Part shown: positions 16,858 through 25,972 of the stretch, one piece after another
How the letters are laid out: each line of letters begins with the position of its first letter
How positions within the stretch are numbered: the first letter of the stretch is position 1
Position numbers and translations under genes: made by a program
Notes under the pieces: model-generated
Databases searched by the model: none
The model's input: only the letters and a program-made list of their open reading frames with translations
Told to the model about the DNA's origin: nothing
NCBI GenBank assembly: GCA_017524615.1
Contig: JAFXVJ010000015.1
Coordinates: 1-64,000 of the forward strand
DNA length: 64,000 bases
Direction of reading: 5' to 3'
Source of the DNA: Clostridia bacterium
GTDB lineage: Bacteria; Bacillota; Clostridia; Christensenellales; Aristaeellaceae

Positions 16858-19179
16858 GGCTTTTTCCTCCTTTATTGATTCCGCGGCCACGATCTCCTCG
16901 AGCGCTTCCGCGGGAATGGTTTTTTCCTTCCGGTCATGCCGGGGGTCGTGCGGGTCCACAAGATTCAGCCTCAGCGCGTTCATGCACACGAAGAAGCTGG
17001 ACAGCGCCATGGCCGCCGCGCCGTACATGGGCTTCATTTCGACGCCGTACAGTCCCATTGCCAGTGGGATGCAGATGGCGTTGTAGAAGAACGCCCAGAA
17101 CAGATTCTGATGGATGTTCCGGATGGTCGCGCGGCTCAGCCGGATGGCCGCGGTCACGTCGGTCAGGCGGCTTTTCATCACCACGATGTCCGCCGCGTCG
17201 ATGGCCACGTCCGTCCCCGCGCCGACCGCGATGCCGCTGTCCGCCACCGTCAGCGCGGGGGCGTCGTTGATGCCGTCGCCCACCATGGCCACCTTCCCCA
17301 GCGGCTTCAGCTTCCGGATCACGTCCGCCTTGCCCTCCGGCAGAACGCCCGCGATTACCCGGTCCACCCCCGCCTGCGCGCTGATGGCCCTGGCCGTCCG
17401 TTCGTTATCGCCGGTCAGCATCACGGTCTGGATGCCCATGTCCCTGAGTTCGCGGATGGCCTGCGCGGAATCCTGCTTGATGGGATCGGCGACGGCGATC
17501 AGGCCGCGCAGCTTTCCGTCCAGCGCGAACAGAAGCGGCGTTTTGCCCTGTTCCGCCAGGGCGTTTGCCTGCGCTGAAACGCTTTCGCTGACCGGGCCCC
17601 TGGACGCGAGGTATTTCAGGCTCCCGCCCACCAGCTCTTTTCCGTCCAGCCGGGCGCGGAGGCCGTGGCCGGGCAGCGCTTCAAAATCGGTGACCTCCGA
17701 CAGCGCCAGGCCTTCCGCTTCGGCGGCGACGGCCTTGGCCAGCGGATGCTCGCTGTTTTTTTCCAGCGACGCGGCCAGGGACAGCAGCCCGTTTCTATCT
17801 GTATCCAGCGGGATCACGTCCGTAACGCGGGGCTGGCCCTCCGTCACGGTGCCGGTTTTATCCAATGTGATCATCTGCGTCCTGCCAGCGCCTTCCAGGG
17901 CGGCGGCGGTTTTATACAGCACGCCGGTTTTTGCGCCCACCCCGCTGCCGACCATGATGGCCACGGGCGTGGCAAGCCCCAGCGCGCAGGGGCAGCTGAT
18001 CACCAGCACGGAAATCCCCCGCGCGATGGCAAAGGAGAAGGGCTTCCCGGCGATCAGCCAGCCGATCAGCGTCAGAAAGGCCAGCCCGATGACGGCGGGC
18101 ACGAAGATGCCGGATACCCTGTCCGCGATCCGGGCCAGCGGCGCCTTGGTGGCCGCCGCGTCGGAAACGGTCCGGATGATCTGGGCCAGGGTGGTATCCT
18201 CGCCCACGCGGGTGGCGCGGCATTCGATATACCCCTGCTGGTTCATGGTCGCGGCGGATACGGCGTCGCCCTCCGCCTTGTCCACCGGGATGCTTTCCCC
18301 GGTCAGCGCGGATTCGTTGACCGCCGTGATCCCTTTCAGGATGACGCCGTCCACCGGGATCTGCTCGCCGGGGCGGACGGCAAACACATCGCCTGTCCGG
18401 ACTTCCTCAATGCCGACCACCGTTTCCGCGCCGTCCCTGAGCAGCACGGCGGTTTTGGGGGCCAGCCGCATCAGCCCTTTCAGCGCGTCCGTGGTGCGGC
18501 CCTTGGACATGGCTTCCAGCATTTTGCCGATCGTGATCAGCGTGGGAATCATGGCCGCGGATTCAAAGTACAGGTTCATGCCGTATTTCATCACCGTGGC
18601 GTGGTCGGCCGTTCCCTGGGCCAGGATCATCAAAAACAGCTCCGCCAGGGAATAGAGGAAGGACGCGCCGGACCCCAGCGCCACCAGCGTGTCCATGTTG
18701 GGCGCGCCGCGGAAGAGGGAGGAAAAGCCGGAGGTAAAGAATTTTCCGTTGACGATCATCACGGCCACGGCCAGCAGCAGCTCAAACAGCCCCAGGAACA
18801 CAAGATTGTCAAAGGCCGCGGGCGCGGGCCAGCCCCACATCCCGTGCCCCATGGAGAAATACATCAGGATCAGCAGGACCGGCACCGAAAACAGCAGCCG
18901 CTTTTTCAGCTTCGGCGTTTCATGGTCCTTCAGCGCTTCCGCGTCCGCCCAGGAGGGGGAAGCGCCGGCTTTTGCCGCCGCGCCCTTCAGGGAAGCGCCG
19001 TACCCCGCTTCCTCCACGGCGCGGATGATGTCGGCGGAGGCGGCCGTGCCCTCCACGCCCATGGAGTTCGTCAGCAGGCTCACGGAGCAGGCCGTCACGC
19101 CCGGCACGGCGGACACCGCTTTTTCAACCCGGCTGGAGCATGCGGCGCAGCTCATGCCGGTCACCTGGTATTGTTCCAT
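16648..19179 (-). CDS. copA: Copper-exporting P-type ATPase with C-terminal CopZ-like domain
   Basis: This 843-residue P1B-type ATPase expels Cu(I). In order it has an N-terminal heavy-metal domain with GMSCAAC, paired membrane helices, the actuator domain, CPC in SCPCALGLATP, the phosphorylation site DKTGT, TGDN and GDGINDAPAL. Unusually, a second heavy-metal domain with MCMHC forms the last 69 residues after the final membrane pair. Start ATG 19179 follows GAGGGAAGG; ATG 19200, which overlaps the csoR stop, would add seven residues. The csoR-copA order and CsoR boxes upstream indicate copper induction. See the internal start at 16857. Confidence 0.95.
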   Translation of the reverse strand: MEQYQVTGMSCAACSSRVEKAVSAVPGVTACSVSLLTNSMGVEGTAASADIIRAVEEAGYGASLKGAAAKAGASPSWADAEALKDHETPKLKKRLLFSVPVLLILMYFSMGHGMWGWPAPAAFDNLVFLGLFELLLAVAVMIVNGKFFTSGFSSLFRGAPNMDTLVALGSGASFLYSLAELFLMILAQGTADHATVMKYGMNLYFESAAMIPTLITIGKMLEAMSKGRTTDALKGLMRLAPKTAVLLRDGAETVVGIEEVRTGDVFAVRPGEQIPVDGVILKGITAVNESALTGESIPVDKAEGDAVSAATMNQQGYIECRATRVGEDTTLAQIIRTVSDAAATKAPLARIADRVSGIFVPAVIGLAFLTLIGWLIAGKPFSFAIARGISVLVISCPCALGLATPVAIMVGSGVGAKTGVLYKTAAALEGAGRTQMITLDKTGTVTEGQPRVTDVIPLDTDRNGLLSLAASLEKNSEHPLAKAVAAEAEGLALSEVTDFEALPGHGLRARLDGKELVGGSLKYLASRGPVSESVSAQANALAEQGKTPLLFALDGKLRGLIAVADPIKQDSAQAIRELRDMGIQTVMLTGDNERTARAISAQAGVDRVIAGVLPEGKADVIRKLKPLGKVAMVGDGINDAPALTVADSGIAVGAGTDVAIDAADIVVMKSRLTDVTAAIRLSRATIRNIHQNLFWAFFYNAICIPLAMGLYGVEMKPMYGAAAMALSSFFVCMNALRLNLVDPHDPRHDRKEKTIPAEALEEIVAAESIKEEKAMKKTLKVEGMMCMHCEARVKKALEAVPGVESAVADHAAGTAVVTLAAPVADEALRAAVEAQDYKVLGVE

Positions 19180-19196
19180 TGCCTTCCCTCTTTCGG

Positions 19197-19508
19197 TCAT
19201 TTCATCAGCTTCTGCAGCGTGTCCATCAGCTCGTCCACCGTTTCCTCGCGCCCGGATCGGATATCCCGGGCCACGCAGGTGCGGATATGATTGGCCAGCA
19301 GCACCCGGCAAAAGCTGTTCAGCGCGGAATGGACCGCCGACGCCTGGGTCAGGATATCCGGGCAATAGGCGTCCTCCTCCAGCATCCGCTGCAGGCCGCG
19401 CACCTGGCCCTCGATCCGCTTCAGGCGGTTCATCAGATCGTGACGTTCCTGTTCGTCCCGCACCTTTTTTCTTTCCGCGCAGCCGCAATCTCCCGCCATG
19501 CCCTCCAT
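19197..19508 (-). CDS. csoR: CsoR-family copper-sensing repressor
   Basis: This 103-residue all-helical repressor shows the Cu(I) ligands of CsoR as Cys49, His74 and Cys78 (AYCPDIL and HIRTC), together with the conserved RLKRIEGQVRGLQRML segment. An extra N-terminal CGC follows Met. GGAGG lies upstream of the ATG at 19508; an in-frame extension to 19586 would cross the operators and is rejected. The stop overlaps the upstream optional copA start as ATGA. It should derepress copA when copper is high, acting at the palindromes at 19525-19578. Confidence 0.93.
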   Translation of the reverse strand: MEGMAGDCGCAERKKVRDEQERHDLMNRLKRIEGQVRGLQRMLEEDAYCPDILTQASAVHSALNSFCRVLLANHIRTCVARDIRSGREETVDELMDTLQKLMK

Positions 19509-19524
19509 GACAGCGCCTCCTTCA

Positions 19525-19578
19525 ATACCCCATGGGGGTATCATTGCTCCGATGTTCATTATATACCCCCGCGGGGTA
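19525..19578. promoter_or_regulatory. Two CsoR-type operators
   Basis: ATACCCC-ATG-GGGGTAT (19525-19541) and TACCCC-CGC-GGGGTA (19564-19578) are perfect palindromes just upstream of csoR. G-tract palindromes of this form are the usual CsoR sites. Two copies suggest cooperative repression of csoR-copA. Confidence 0.7.
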
Positions 19579-19681
19579 ATCGTCAAGAGCGTTTCTCATT
19601 TTTTTCTTCGGAAGAACGCTCGCATGAACACAGCGGGCCGCTCTCAGCGATGGGAGCGGCCTTTTCGCGCGGCAGGCCCAT

Positions 19682-19709
19682 AAAAAAACGCGGGAGCAAA
19701 CTCCCGCGT
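19682..19709 (-). terminator. Terminator after the phosphoesterase gene
   Basis: ACGCGGGAG (19688-19696) pairs with CTCCCGCGT (19701-19709) around CAAA. On the minus strand seven T follow. It ends the amidotransferase-phosphoesterase operon. Confidence 0.85.
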
Positions 19710-19736
19710 ATCCGATGGTCGTTTTTGTTCAGCGGA

Positions 19737-20471
19737 TCACGGCTGTCCGCTTCGACCCGTGATCTGATGGCGGGCGTAGATCCCGGTCAGGATTTCGCGC
19801 TCGAACAGATCGGCATTCACCAGGCCCTTTTCACCCGCCGCCCGGGCATCGCGCACGGCCCGGTCCCGGTCGTAGGGCACGGTGACCAGGGTGATATCAA
19901 AGGGCGCGGGGTTCAGGCTGTCCCATTCCCCGCGCAGGATGGCATACTGGGCCATGGTGACGCCCATGCCGTTGCCCACGCTGCCGGTGTTGAACAGAAT
20001 CCCCCGCTGGCCCAGGAGGCGCATGCCCTGGCGATGCACATCCGCATAGCCCACCACGTCCCAGTCCGGATCAAAGTACGGATCAAAAAACATGTCCTCT
20101 GCCTGCACGTGAAAAGGCGCGGGCATGATGGGACGGCCGTGGAACAGACGCATTTTCCGGCCCGACACCGCGCAGGCGTGTTCCAGGGGGAATTCCAGCA
20201 GCATCCGCATGCGCTTTTCCCCGAGCTGGCGGTAATAAAACGCGTCCTTGGGGAACTGCCTGCTTCCGATGCCCTCATCCCAGTTGCCCCGGAGGATGAA
20301 TTCGCAGTTTTCCACGGCCCAATCCAGGGTTTCCGGCGAGGACGGCCCCTTGCCCACCACGTCTCCCAGGCACCAGATCCGCTCAATGCCCCTGGAGCGG
20401 ATATCGGCGTCCACCGCCTGGGTGGCGGGCCAATTCCCGTGCAGATCGGCCACCAACGCGATTTCCTTCAT
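19737..20471 (-). CDS. Calcineurin-like metallophosphoesterase
   Basis: This 244-residue protein of the YfcE/MJ0936-like metallophosphoesterase group contains DLHGN, GDVVGKGP, RGNWDE and FNTGSVGNGMG, the usual metal-binding loops. It probably hydrolyses a phosphomonoester or phosphodiester in the cytoplasm; the substrate is unknown. GGAGG precedes the ATG at 20471, which overlaps the stop of the upstream amidotransferase-like gene as ATGA. The open frame continues upstream to 20546 without a ribosome binding site. The adjacent terminator marks the operon end. Confidence 0.85.
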   Translation of the reverse strand: MKEIALVADLHGNWPATQAVDADIRSRGIERIWCLGDVVGKGPSSPETLDWAVENCEFILRGNWDEGIGSRQFPKDAFYYRQLGEKRMRMLLEFPLEHACAVSGRKMRLFHGRPIMPAPFHVQAEDMFFDPYFDPDWDVVGYADVHRQGMRLLGQRGILFNTGSVGNGMGVTMAQYAILRGEWDSLNPAPFDITLVTVPYDRDRAVRDARAAGEKGLVNADLFEREILTGIYARHQITGRSGQP

Positions 20472-21166
20472 CGGCAGGCCTCCACGAAGGCGTTGAAGAG
20501 GGCCTGGGCCTCCGGGCAATGAGCGCTCAAGGTTTCTGGGTGCCACTGCACGCCCAGCGCAAACCGCCTGTCGGGCCGTTCGATCCCTTCGATCAGGCCG
20601 TCCGTCGCCCGGGCGGACACCGTCAGCCCCTCGCCCAGGACCTTCACCGCCTGATGATGGCGGCTGTTGACCCGCAGGGTATCCATACCCGTGATGGCGT
20701 GAAGCCGGGAAGAGGGCTCCACCCTCACCGCGTGCACCTGATCCCCGGGGGTATCATAGCAGGGATGCTTCAGCGCGTCGCCGTACTGCGCGGCGATATC
20801 CTGATACAGCGTGCCGCCCAGGGCGCAGTTCAGCACCTCGTGCCCCCGGCAAATGCCCAGGATGGGCAGATCCCGTTCCAGCGCCAGGCGGCAGAGGGCA
20901 AATTCCATTTCGTCCCGGCGCGGCTCCGTATCGCCGCACAGGGGCAGCGTTTCTTCGCCGTATCGTTCGGGCGACACATCGGCGCCGCCGATGAGCAGCA
21001 ACCCGTCGATCCGGGCGATCAGCGTTTCCAGCACGTCCCTTTGCCCGGTCAGCGGCAGCAAAACAGGCGCTGCGCCTGCCCGCAGCAGGGCATTCATATA
21101 ATCGTGATGGATGGTGATAAATCCTGTGGTATCATTCAGCGTGGGCGTGACCCCGATCAAGCGCAT
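20468..21166 (-). CDS. Gamma-glutamyl-GABA hydrolase-like class I amidotransferase
   Basis: This 232-residue protein of peptidase family C26 resembles PuuD. The nucleophile elbow is GICRGHE (Cys in GICRG), and the His/Glu pair is in VQWHPET near the C-terminus. Such enzymes hydrolyse gamma-glutamyl amides such as gamma-glutamyl-GABA in polyamine breakdown, but the family also acts on other gamma-glutamyl compounds. AAGGAGGAAGG precedes the ATG. It is coupled to the phosphoesterase gene by a 4-bp overlap, and no other polyamine gene is nearby, so the substrate is unsettled. Confidence 0.87.
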   Translation of the reverse strand: MRLIGVTPTLNDTTGFITIHHDYMNALLRAGAAPVLLPLTGQRDVLETLIARIDGLLLIGGADVSPERYGEETLPLCGDTEPRRDEMEFALCRLALERDLPILGICRGHEVLNCALGGTLYQDIAAQYGDALKHPCYDTPGDQVHAVRVEPSSRLHAITGMDTLRVNSRHHQAVKVLGEGLTVSARATDGLIEGIERPDRRFALGVQWHPETLSAHCPEAQALFNAFVEACR

Positions 21167-21264
21167 GGTCCTTCCTCCTTTATCCGCGGTATCATGATAT
21201 AGCCCCGGCGGGCAAATGTCAAGACGGCGCGGATAAACGGGGGAAGATCAAGCCCTTACCTTGG

Positions 21265-22047
21265 TCATTGGCTGGATACGTATTTGCGCATATGCAGCAG
21301 CGCGTTTTTTTCCAGCCGGGACACCTGGGCCTGCGAAATGCCGATTTCCCCGGCCACCTCCATCTGGGTGCGCCCTTCAAAGAAGCGCAGACGCAGGATC
21401 TTTTTCTCCCGGTCGTTCAGCTTCCGCATGGCTTCCTTGATGGCGATCCGTTCCAGCCAGGCGTCATCCCCATACCGGTCATCCTTCACCTGATCCATGA
21501 TGTAAATGGCGTCCCCGCCGTCGTTGTACACCGGCTCAAACAGCGAGATCGGATCCTGGATCGCTTCCAGGGCAAACACCACGTCTTCCTGGGGCACGCC
21601 CACCTCCTTGGCCATTTCCTCCACCGTGGGCTCCCGATTCAGCTTCAGCACCAGCCGATCCCTGGCCTGCAGGGCTTTATAAGCCGTGTCCCGCAGCGAG
21701 CGGCTGACCCGGATGGGATTGTTGTCCCTGAGGTAGCGCCGAATCTCCCCGATGATCATGGGCACGGCATAAGTGGAAAAACGCACGTTCTGGCTCACGT
21801 CAAAATTATCCAGCGCCTTGATCAGGCCGATGCAGCCCACCTGGAACAGGTCATCCACGTTTTCGCCCCGGTTATTGAACCGCTGCACCACGCTGAGCAC
21901 CAGCCGCAGGTTGCCGCGGATAAATTCTTCTCTCGCCGCGCGGTCGCCGCTGTGCACCAGCGGGAATAATTCGCGCATGCGTTCATTGGTGAGTACGGGC
22001 AGCGTCGCGGTATCCACGCCGCAGATGTCCACTTTGCTTGTTGCCAT
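21265..22047 (-). CDS. sigG: Sporulation sigma factor G
   Basis: This 260-residue sigma-70 family protein matches forespore sigma-G. It begins MATSKVDICGVDTATLPVL and has region 2 (NLRLVLSVVQRFNNRGENVDDLFQ), region 3 and a region 4 helix-turn-helix ending EIGISQAQVSRLEKNAL. It directs late forespore transcription. GGAGG precedes the ATG at 22047, and the open frame to 22161 lacks support. The gene stands alone here rather than after spoIIGA-sigE. Its presence implies a sporulating or recently sporulating lineage. Confidence 0.93.
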   Translation of the reverse strand: MATSKVDICGVDTATLPVLTNERMRELFPLVHSGDRAAREEFIRGNLRLVLSVVQRFNNRGENVDDLFQVGCIGLIKALDNFDVSQNVRFSTYAVPMIIGEIRRYLRDNNPIRVSRSLRDTAYKALQARDRLVLKLNREPTVEEMAKEVGVPQEDVVFALEAIQDPISLFEPVYNDGGDAIYIMDQVKDDRYGDDAWLERIAIKEAMRKLNDREKKILRLRFFEGRTQMEVAGEIGISQAQVSRLEKNALLHMRKYVSSQ

Positions 22048-22191
22048 ACTGCCACCTCCGTCAAAAGCAGTATGGCACCGGAAAGAAAAGGTTATGCAGG
22101 CGGCCCGGCTGAAAATTCTTGAAACGGTATTGACGGAATACCAAATCTGTGTATGATACAAGCAGGGGAAAAAGAAAACAGGAGGTCACCC

Positions 22192-23163
22192 ATGACGCCG
22201 GACACGCAAGAAGCGTTTTTCAACGCTTATACCTTCGGCTTCTGTGAAAAATGCGGCTTCACCCGGGGACAAAGCTGGAAATGGTCCATGGAGGAAATGG
22301 CCCGCACCACGGGCTGCAACGCCATCATCCTGCCGGTGTGCGCCTGGCAGGATCACGCTTATTCCACACAGATCGATAGCGTATCCCCCGATGTGATGGA
22401 CGAAGCGGACGTGGCGGCGGTGTGCGCCCACGCCCGGCGGCTGGGCTTGCGCGTGATCCTGAAAGCCATGGTCAATTGCCGGGACGGCTACTGGCGGGCC
22501 TATATCCGCTTTTTCGATCACCCCGTCCCCACCGAGCCCGGCTGGGAGGATTGGTTCCCCTCCTGGACGGATCATGTGTGCCGCGTGGCGGAGATGGCAC
22601 AGGCCGCGCGGGCGGACATGCTGTGCATCGGCTGCGAAATGGTGGGCGCCGATCACAGGGACGGGAACTGGCGCCGGCTGATCCGACAAGTCCGCGCCCG
22701 CTATGACGGCCCCCTGACCTACAACTGCGACAAGTATCAGGAGGATCACCTCACCTGGTGGGACGCGCTGGATTTCATTTCTTCCTCCGGCTATTACCCT
22801 ATTGACGAAATCGAGGAAAATTTCGCGCGTATTCACCAGGTATCCGTCCGCGCCGGCAAGCCCTTCCTGTTCATGGAATGCGGCTGCCCCTCCCGGCAGC
22901 GAAGCCAGCACCGGCCCAACGACTGGCGCTTTGGCGGCGCCACCGATCTCCAGGCGCAAAAAGAATGGTACGAAGCGTTCACCCGGGCCATCCTGCGCCA
23001 TCCCTTCATCCGGGGCGCCGGCTGGTGGGATTGGCCCGCCACCCGGCTGTATCCGGAGGCCTGCGGGCCGGATAACAGCGGCTACTGCACCTACGGAAAG
23101 CCCGCCAGCGAAACGCTGCGACATTTTTCCGCGCAGCTTTCGGCTCCGGCTGACAAAGAATGA
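22192..23163 (+). CDS. GH113-like glycoside hydrolase
   Basis: This 323-residue TIM-barrel protein resembles GH113 beta-mannanases over its length. It has the early WKWSMEEMARTTGCNAIILP strand, LKAMVNCRDGYWR, the candidate acid in CIGCEMVG and the candidate nucleophile in FLFMECGCPSR. There is no signal peptide, so it is probably intracellular and acts on imported oligosaccharides. AGGAGGTCACCC precedes the ATG. The two following genes are close and co-oriented, suggesting a small glycan operon. The substrate is inferred from the family only. Confidence 0.7.
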   Translation: MTPDTQEAFFNAYTFGFCEKCGFTRGQSWKWSMEEMARTTGCNAIILPVCAWQDHAYSTQIDSVSPDVMDEADVAAVCAHARRLGLRVILKAMVNCRDGYWRAYIRFFDHPVPTEPGWEDWFPSWTDHVCRVAEMAQAARADMLCIGCEMVGADHRDGNWRRLIRQVRARYDGPLTYNCDKYQEDHLTWWDALDFISSSGYYPIDEIEENFARIHQVSVRAGKPFLFMECGCPSRQRSQHRPNDWRFGGATDLQAQKEWYEAFTRAILRHPFIRGAGWWDWPATRLYPEACGPDNSGYCTYGKPASETLRHFSAQLSAPADKE

Positions 23164-23190
23164 ATCACACGATAGAAAGGATGAGCGTCC

Positions 23191-24954
23191 ATGCGTCACT
23201 ATCGGAATTTCCTGCTGACCACTTATTTTGTTGCCCACGCCACGGCGCGGGTGACCCGCGAGGAACTGGAAAAACAACTGGCTTTTGTGGAAAAGCACCT
23301 GCGGCTGGACAAGGTGTATCTGGAGCCCTGGCGCGGCGAACTGGCCTCCCATGAGCAGATCGAAATGTGCCGGGAGGTGTTTCAGGCCCACGGCGTTCAG
23401 GTGGAGGGCGGGATCACCACGGTGATGCGCACCCCGGAGGGCGCAAAGCCGAAGGCCCGCCTGTTCGACACCCTGTGCTACAACGATCCCGTGATGCGGC
23501 AAAAGCTGAAGGAAGTGAGCGCCTATACCGCCCGGCACTTTGACGCCTTCATCATCGACGATTTTTTCTTTACCAATTGCATGTGTCCCGACTGTGTCCG
23601 GGAAAAGGAAGCCTATAACAGACAGCACGGCATCACCGATGGCAGCTGGCAGCAATACCGGCTGGATCTGATGCGCCGCGTGAGCGAAGAGGACATCATC
23701 GGCCCGGCCAAAGCGGCCAATCCCAACTGCAAAATCACCATCAAGTATCCCAACTGGGCGGAAAGCTTCCAGGAAACGGGCTACAACCCGGCCGAACAGC
23801 GGAAAATCTTCGACCGCATCTACACCGGCACCGAAACCCGGGATCCCGTCACCACTGACCAGCATCTGCCCCGGTATCTGAGCTATTCCCTGATGACCTA
23901 TTTTGAAAACATGTGGCCCGGCCACAACGGCGGCGGCTGGTTTGACAATTTCGACATGCACATCACCGAGCACTACCTGGAGCAGGCTTACCTGACGGCC
24001 TTTGCGAAGCCCCGGGAGCTGATGGTGTTCTGCTTCCAGTCCATGGCGGACAGCATGTATACGCCCGCGCTGGGCTATCAGCTGGACAAGCTGGACGCCG
24101 TGCTGGATCATGCGGGCTCGCCCCTGGGCATCGCCTGTTACCTGCCCGACAACAGCCAGGGAGAGGACTGCATCCAGGATTTCCTGGGCATGAACGGCCT
24201 GCCCATCCAGTGCACTCCCTATTTCCCGGAACAAGCGACCTGCATCCTGCTCACCCGCGCCTCCGCCCTGGATCCGAAGATCGTGAGCAAGCTGGAAAAA
24301 TACCTGCGGGAAACGGGCGGCGACGCCATTGTGACCACGGGCTTCATGGAGGCCGTGCAGGGCCAGGGCATGGAGGGGCTCACCTCTGTCCGCCTGCGGG
24401 GCCGGCGGGTGACTGCCGACGCCTACCGGGTGGAGGAAAAGAACCGGCACGGCTGCCTGTATCCCGCCGGTGTAAAGCCCATCACGCTGCCGGTGGCCGA
24501 ATTCCGCAACAACGCCACCTGGGCGGTGGTGAAAGCCGCGCACGACGAAGAAAGCTACGGCATCCTGCTAAGGGACGATTACTGCGACGGACATCTGTGG
24601 ACCCTGGCCGTGCCCGACGCCTATCCCGATCTGTACCGCCTGCCCGCCACGGTGTGGAGCCGCATCCGGCAGCAGTTCCCGGTGAACGGCGTTTGGCTGG
24701 AAGGGCCCGCCCGCATCAGCCTGTTCCCCTACGATAACGATACCTTCATCCTGTATCCCTATGTGATGGAAGGAGTGCAGCGCCAAACGGTGCGGCTGCA
24801 CGTGCGCGGCGCCAAAGCCCTGGCCCTGCCTGTGCGGGAGCATCCCATGCAGCAAAGCCGCCTCCTGCCCCTGTACACCCAAGGGGAGGAAGCGGTATTT
24901 GAGGTGCCTGCTATGCCCGGCCATTACGTCATTTACCGGATCGAACGGGACTGA
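23191..24954 (+). CDS. Unassigned large protein, possibly a TIM-barrel glycosidase
   Basis: I do not recognise the family of this 587-residue protein. It begins MRHYRNFLLTTYFVAHATAR and has a barrel-like first half with acidic strand ends (FDAFIIDDFFFTN; LEPWRGEL) and a CMCPDC pair near residue 130. A middle segment (about 300-420) has the look of a glutamine-amidotransferase-like or trimerisation domain, and a beta-rich end follows. That layout recalls beta-galactosidase-like multi-domain glycosidases. It has no signal peptide. It lies 27 bp after the GH113-like gene and 44 bp before a sugar isomerase-like gene, which supports a carbohydrate role. Confidence 0.5.
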   Translation: MRHYRNFLLTTYFVAHATARVTREELEKQLAFVEKHLRLDKVYLEPWRGELASHEQIEMCREVFQAHGVQVEGGITTVMRTPEGAKPKARLFDTLCYNDPVMRQKLKEVSAYTARHFDAFIIDDFFFTNCMCPDCVREKEAYNRQHGITDGSWQQYRLDLMRRVSEEDIIGPAKAANPNCKITIKYPNWAESFQETGYNPAEQRKIFDRIYTGTETRDPVTTDQHLPRYLSYSLMTYFENMWPGHNGGGWFDNFDMHITEHYLEQAYLTAFAKPRELMVFCFQSMADSMYTPALGYQLDKLDAVLDHAGSPLGIACYLPDNSQGEDCIQDFLGMNGLPIQCTPYFPEQATCILLTRASALDPKIVSKLEKYLRETGGDAIVTTGFMEAVQGQGMEGLTSVRLRGRRVTADAYRVEEKNRHGCLYPAGVKPITLPVAEFRNNATWAVVKAAHDEESYGILLRDDYCDGHLWTLAVPDAYPDLYRLPATVWSRIRQQFPVNGVWLEGPARISLFPYDNDTFILYPYVMEGVQRQTVRLHVRGAKALALPVREHPMQQSRLLPLYTQGEEAVFEVPAMPGHYVIYRIERD

Positions 24955-24998
24955 CCGTCCCCTTCGGCCCCGATTGAAAAGAAAGGAAGGGAACCACC

Positions 24999-25841
24999 AT
25001 GCTGCTGGGCGGAACCGTGGCCGGGGCATACCGGACCCCGGAGGAATGGGAACACCTGCTGATCGCCTCCCGATTCAAGGCCGTCACCGCGCCTTTTTCC
25101 TGCCGCACCGCGCCGTCGGATATCCGCGCCTACTGTGACGCGGCCAAACGCAACGGCGTAAAGATCGCGGAAATCGGCGTGTGGAAAAACCTGATGGACC
25201 CCGATCCCGCTGCCGCTTCGGAACACCTGGCTTTTGCCAAGGGGCAATTGGCCGCGGCGGAGGAATGGGGCATCCCCTGCTGTGTCAATATCGTGGGCAC
25301 CGCCGGCGGCGCCGGGTGGGACGCGGCGGACAGGAGCAATTTCACCCCGGAAACCTATGACAGGATCGTTCGCATGCTGCAGGAGATCCTGGATGATGTG
25401 CAGCCCACCCGGGCTTTCTACTGCATCGAGCCCATGCCCTGGATGGTGCCGGACGGTCCGGACGAATATCTGCAATTGATCCGGGATGTGAATCGGCCCC
25501 AGTTCGCCGCGCACATGGATTTCGTGAACATGATCAACTGTCCCCGCCGCTATCTGGCTGCGGAAGATTTCATCGCCGAATGCTTCCGCAAGCTGGCGCC
25601 TTCCATCAAAAGCACCCACCTGAAGGATACCCGCATGCATCCCACCCGCCTGACAACCACCCTGGAGGAATGCTCGCCGGGCGAGGGGACGCTGGATTTC
25701 AAGCGCATCCTGCAGGCTATCCATCAGTTCCTTCCCCCGGACGCGCCGGTGCTGCTGGAGCATATGTCCACCTTTCAGGAATACCAGACCGCCTACGATT
25801 TCGTGGCCACCCAGGCGCAATTGGCCGGCGTGCCGATTTAG
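24999..25841 (+). CDS. Xylose isomerase-like TIM-barrel protein
   Basis: This 280-residue protein belongs to the AP endonuclease 2/xylose isomerase-like superfamily of sugar isomerases and epimerases. Metal-site residues are visible in CIEPMPW, AAHMDFVNMI, IKSTHLKD and SPGEGTLDF. It probably interconverts a keto- or inosose-type sugar released by the neighbouring hydrolases. It is cytoplasmic. AAGGAAGGG precedes the ATG. It is third in the operon that begins at 22192. Confidence 0.78.
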   Translation: MLLGGTVAGAYRTPEEWEHLLIASRFKAVTAPFSCRTAPSDIRAYCDAAKRNGVKIAEIGVWKNLMDPDPAAASEHLAFAKGQLAAAEEWGIPCCVNIVGTAGGAGWDAADRSNFTPETYDRIVRMLQEILDDVQPTRAFYCIEPMPWMVPDGPDEYLQLIRDVNRPQFAAHMDFVNMINCPRRYLAAEDFIAECFRKLAPSIKSTHLKDTRMHPTRLTTTLEECSPGEGTLDFKRILQAIHQFLPPDAPVLLEHMSTFQEYQTAYDFVATQAQLAGVPI

Positions 25842-25909
25842 CACGGATGGCACGGCGCTGAAGCGCGCAAAACCCGCAGCATCCATAGGGCGCTGTCCCG
25901 ATAGGATAG

Positions 25910-25959
25910 GCTCCCTTCCTGGCGGCGGGCTTTTTTTGCTTGTCTGCCCGGAAGGGAGC
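25910..25959. other. Nested inverted repeat after the isomerase gene
   Basis: GCTCCCTTCC (25910-25919) pairs with GGAAGGGAGC (25950-25959), and CGGGC/GCCCG nests inside around a T7 run. It lies between convergent sequences and may terminate either direction. Confidence 0.4.
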
Positions 25960-25972
25960 ATGAACAGCAGCT

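Noticed and set aside
16936-19290. Plus-strand frames opposite copA
   Set aside because: copA on the minus strand contains every P-type ATPase motif; the plus-strand frames are low-complexity shadows.
19200-19488. N-terminal extension of the copA frame
   Set aside because: The extra residues are Gly/Arg/Pro rich, overlap csoR and have no similarity; GAGGGAAGG supports the start at 19179.
22186-24543. 785-codon minus-strand frame opposite the glycan genes
   Set aside because: It spans two plus-strand genes with good start sites, and its sequence shows no fold or motif.
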